From: Candidatus Limnocylindrales bacterium
Lineage (GTDB): Bacteria > Moduliflexota > Moduliflexia > Moduliflexales > JAUQPW01
Assembly: GCA_035559535.1 (NCBI GenBank)
Contig: DATMBG010000043.1
Span: 62,001 to 126,000, forward strand
Length of the DNA stretch: 64,000 bases
Direction of reading: 5' to 3'
The translations under genes were made by a program, and so were the position numbers. The notes beneath the pieces were generated by a model. The model searched no databases, was not told the origin of the DNA, and saw only the letters and a list, made by a program, of their open reading frames with translations. Position 1 is the first letter of the stretch. Every line of letters starts with the position of its first letter. Positions 61,830 through 64,000 of this stretch are shown in pieces.

Positions 61830-62696
61830 TTACTTATTGATGTATTTACCGATCAATAACTCAAGGTTCATAAGGGTTTGGGAAGGAGCCAGTTTGGGTG
61901 ATGTAATCAGCGCGTCTTTCAGAGCCGTCGCACAAGGGCAGGTCCGCTCTTTAGGTATCCTGGCGATCGCTCCTCTGATGATTTTTTTAGCAGTTCCTAC
62001 ATTTTTTAATAAATTGGCGATGATGGCTTCGGCGGTTACATCCTCCTCGGTTTCATGCCAGCAATCATAATCGGTTACCAGAGCCATAGTTGCGTAGCAA
62101 ATTTCTGCTTCCCTGGCCAGCTTGGCTTCTGGAATATTGGTCATTCCGATAACATCTACTCCCCATTGCCGATATATTCTGGATTCTGCCCGGGTAGAAA
62201 ACTGTGGCCCTTCAATGCAGAGATAGGTACCTCCCTGATGCATGGTGGCCCCGGCTTCTATCCCGGCCTCATATAAGATCTTGCTTAGAACCGGACATAC
62301 AGGGTCTGCAAAGGCAATATGTGCCACGAACCCCTCTCCAAAAAAAGTACTAACCCGACTTTTGGTTCGATCAAAAAACTGGTCTGGAATGACAATGTCA
62401 AGGGGTTTAATATCTTCCCGCATACTTCCCACGGCACTGGCCGAAAGTAACCACTCTACCCCTAATTTTTTAAAACCGTAAATATTAGCCCGAAAATTCA
62501 GTTCGCTGGGAAGAATTCGATGCCCCCGTCCATGTCTTGGAAGGAAAGCAATTCGAATCCCATCCAAAGTTCCCAGAACATATTCATCCGAGGGGTTTCC
62601 AAAGGGAGTATCTATCTCTACCGACTCGATATCGGTAAGTCCTTCCATTTCATATAAACCACTTCCTCCAATAACACCTATTTTGACTTCAGCCAT
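61830..62696 (-). CDS. mtnP: S-methyl-5'-thioadenosine phosphorylase
   Basis: 288 residues from ATG 62696 (MAEVKIGVIGGSGLYEMEG; AAGGAG upstream); the frame upstream is translated repeat DNA. Motifs: LPRHGRGHRILPSELNFRAN, SASAVGSMREDIKPLDIVIP, TYLCIEGPQFSTRAES and VIGMTNIPEAKLAREAEICY. The C-terminus has CPCATALKDALIT. It phosphorolyses methylthioadenosine to adenine and 5-methylthioribose-1-phosphate (methionine salvage). Convergent with the GT-C gene, with only 28 bases between stops. Confidence 0.93.
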   Translation of the reverse strand: MAEVKIGVIGGSGLYEMEGLTDIESVEIDTPFGNPSDEYVLGTLDGIRIAFLPRHGRGHRILPSELNFRANIYGFKKLGVEWLLSASAVGSMREDIKPLDIVIPDQFFDRTKSRVSTFFGEGFVAHIAFADPVCPVLSKILYEAGIEAGATMHQGGTYLCIEGPQFSTRAESRIYRQWGVDVIGMTNIPEAKLAREAEICYATMALVTDYDCWHETEEDVTAEAIIANLLKNVGTAKKIIRGAIARIPKERTCPCATALKDALITSPKLAPSQTLMNLELLIGKYINK

Positions 62697-62780
62697 ATTC
62701 TTTTCTCCTTTTCTAAATATACCTATACTTTGCCTTTTCTCGTAAGTTATTGATTTTATGTATCCACGAAGGGATAGGAA

Positions 62781-62924
62781 AGTATGGGGGTGTGGGAGTA
62801 TGGGAGTGTGGAAGTATGGGAGTATAGGAGTATATACTTCCATACTTCCATACTTCCATACTCCCCTACCCCCCTACTCCCATACTCCCATACCTCCATA
62901 CCCCCACCCTCCCATACTCCCACT
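62781..62924. repeat. mirrored octad array, 18 words, upstream of mtnP
   Basis: Eighteen 8-base words: AGTATGGG, GGTGTGGG, AGTATGGG, AGTGTGGA, AGTATGGG, AGTATAGG, AGTATATA | CTTCCATA (x3), CTCCCCTA, CCCCCCTA, CTCCCATA (x2), CCTCCATA ... CTCCCACT. The centre (AGTATATACT) joins the purine and pyrimidine arms. It is the longest array here and lies between mtnP and ligA. Confidence 0.85.
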
Positions 62925-63028
62925 TTTTTGAGACTCTATTTAATTTAAAATGGATTGTCAAGGGTAGAGGTGAACGAATTCCACAGATAGGATTTAATTA
63001 ATTCAGGTTATAAAATTATTGACTCTGA

Positions 63029-64000
<972 letters not shown>

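Noticed and set aside
62697-62843. 49-residue N-terminal extension of MTA phosphorylase
   Set aside because: It reads through repeat DNA; ATG 62696 has AAGGAG and matches the family start.

Overview
This window is a stretch of chromosome from a Gram-negative-type bacterium. It has outer-membrane efflux channels, periplasmic adaptors, RND pumps, lipoprotein and twin-arginine signals, and a sigma-54 activator. Base composition looks moderate in GC with AT-rich intergenic DNA (judged by eye). No rRNA or tRNA was recognised, so I do not assign a phylum. Odd gene choices, such as an archaeal-type (type II) GAPDH, and the heavy load of short repeats suggest an uncultivated or poorly sampled lineage.

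Region 1 (1-7875): a left-pointing block of envelope thiol/metal genes. It holds two TlpA-like thioredoxins (one cut by the window edge), a CcdA-type thiol-electron transporter, a Cys-X2-Cys mini-protein, a Cys/Met-rich membrane protein and two Asp-box beta-propeller proteins, one broken by two in-frame TGA codons. After it come a LysR regulator, a small membrane protein and a divergent sterol-desaturase-family hydroxylase. Region 2 (8381-24731): a metal-resistance island. It contains a MerR regulator with a copA-like operator and a Cys-rich mini-protein, two small membrane proteins, CzcB-CzcA-(secreted His protein)-CzcC, a TAT multicopper oxidase, a Met-rich secreted protein, a YHS-HMA-HMA copper P-type ATPase, a membrane cupredoxin, a DUF2933 protein, an isoprenylcysteine-methyltransferase-like protein and a SHOCT protein. 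Region 3 (24973-28979): type II GAPDH, a UbiB/ABC1 kinase and PFK. Region 4 (29238-36292): a second Met-rich protein, a DUF302 protein, a Rieske protein, a YVTN propeller, a CstB-like persulfide dioxygenase/rhodanese, another small membrane protein and an orphan CzcC.

Region 5 (36389-47522): leftward genes RecG, phenylacetate-CoA ligase, a 7TM histidine kinase, an NtrC-type regulator and an unrecognised 535-residue protein directly behind the regulator. A WVPGYW-repeat protein, a membrane protein and a gamma-carbonic anhydrase lie further right. Region 6 (47917-61801): two glycan-assembly clusters (GT2, GT-C and methyltransferase genes, including a GT2/GT-C fusion) flank a second RND pump (CusB/CusA-like lipoprotein adaptor plus pump). 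Region 7 (61830-64000): MTA phosphorylase and the 5' part of NAD-dependent DNA ligase.

The most unusual feature of the DNA is a set of low-complexity arrays built on strict 7- or 8-base words. Most run as a purine-rich arm followed by a pyrimidine-rich mirror arm, so they form quasi-palindromes. They mostly sit between co-directional genes, but at least three lie in frame inside proteins (TlpA linker, histidine kinase, RecG). A second recurrent theme is a family of about 100-residue two-TM proteins next to metal-efflux genes.
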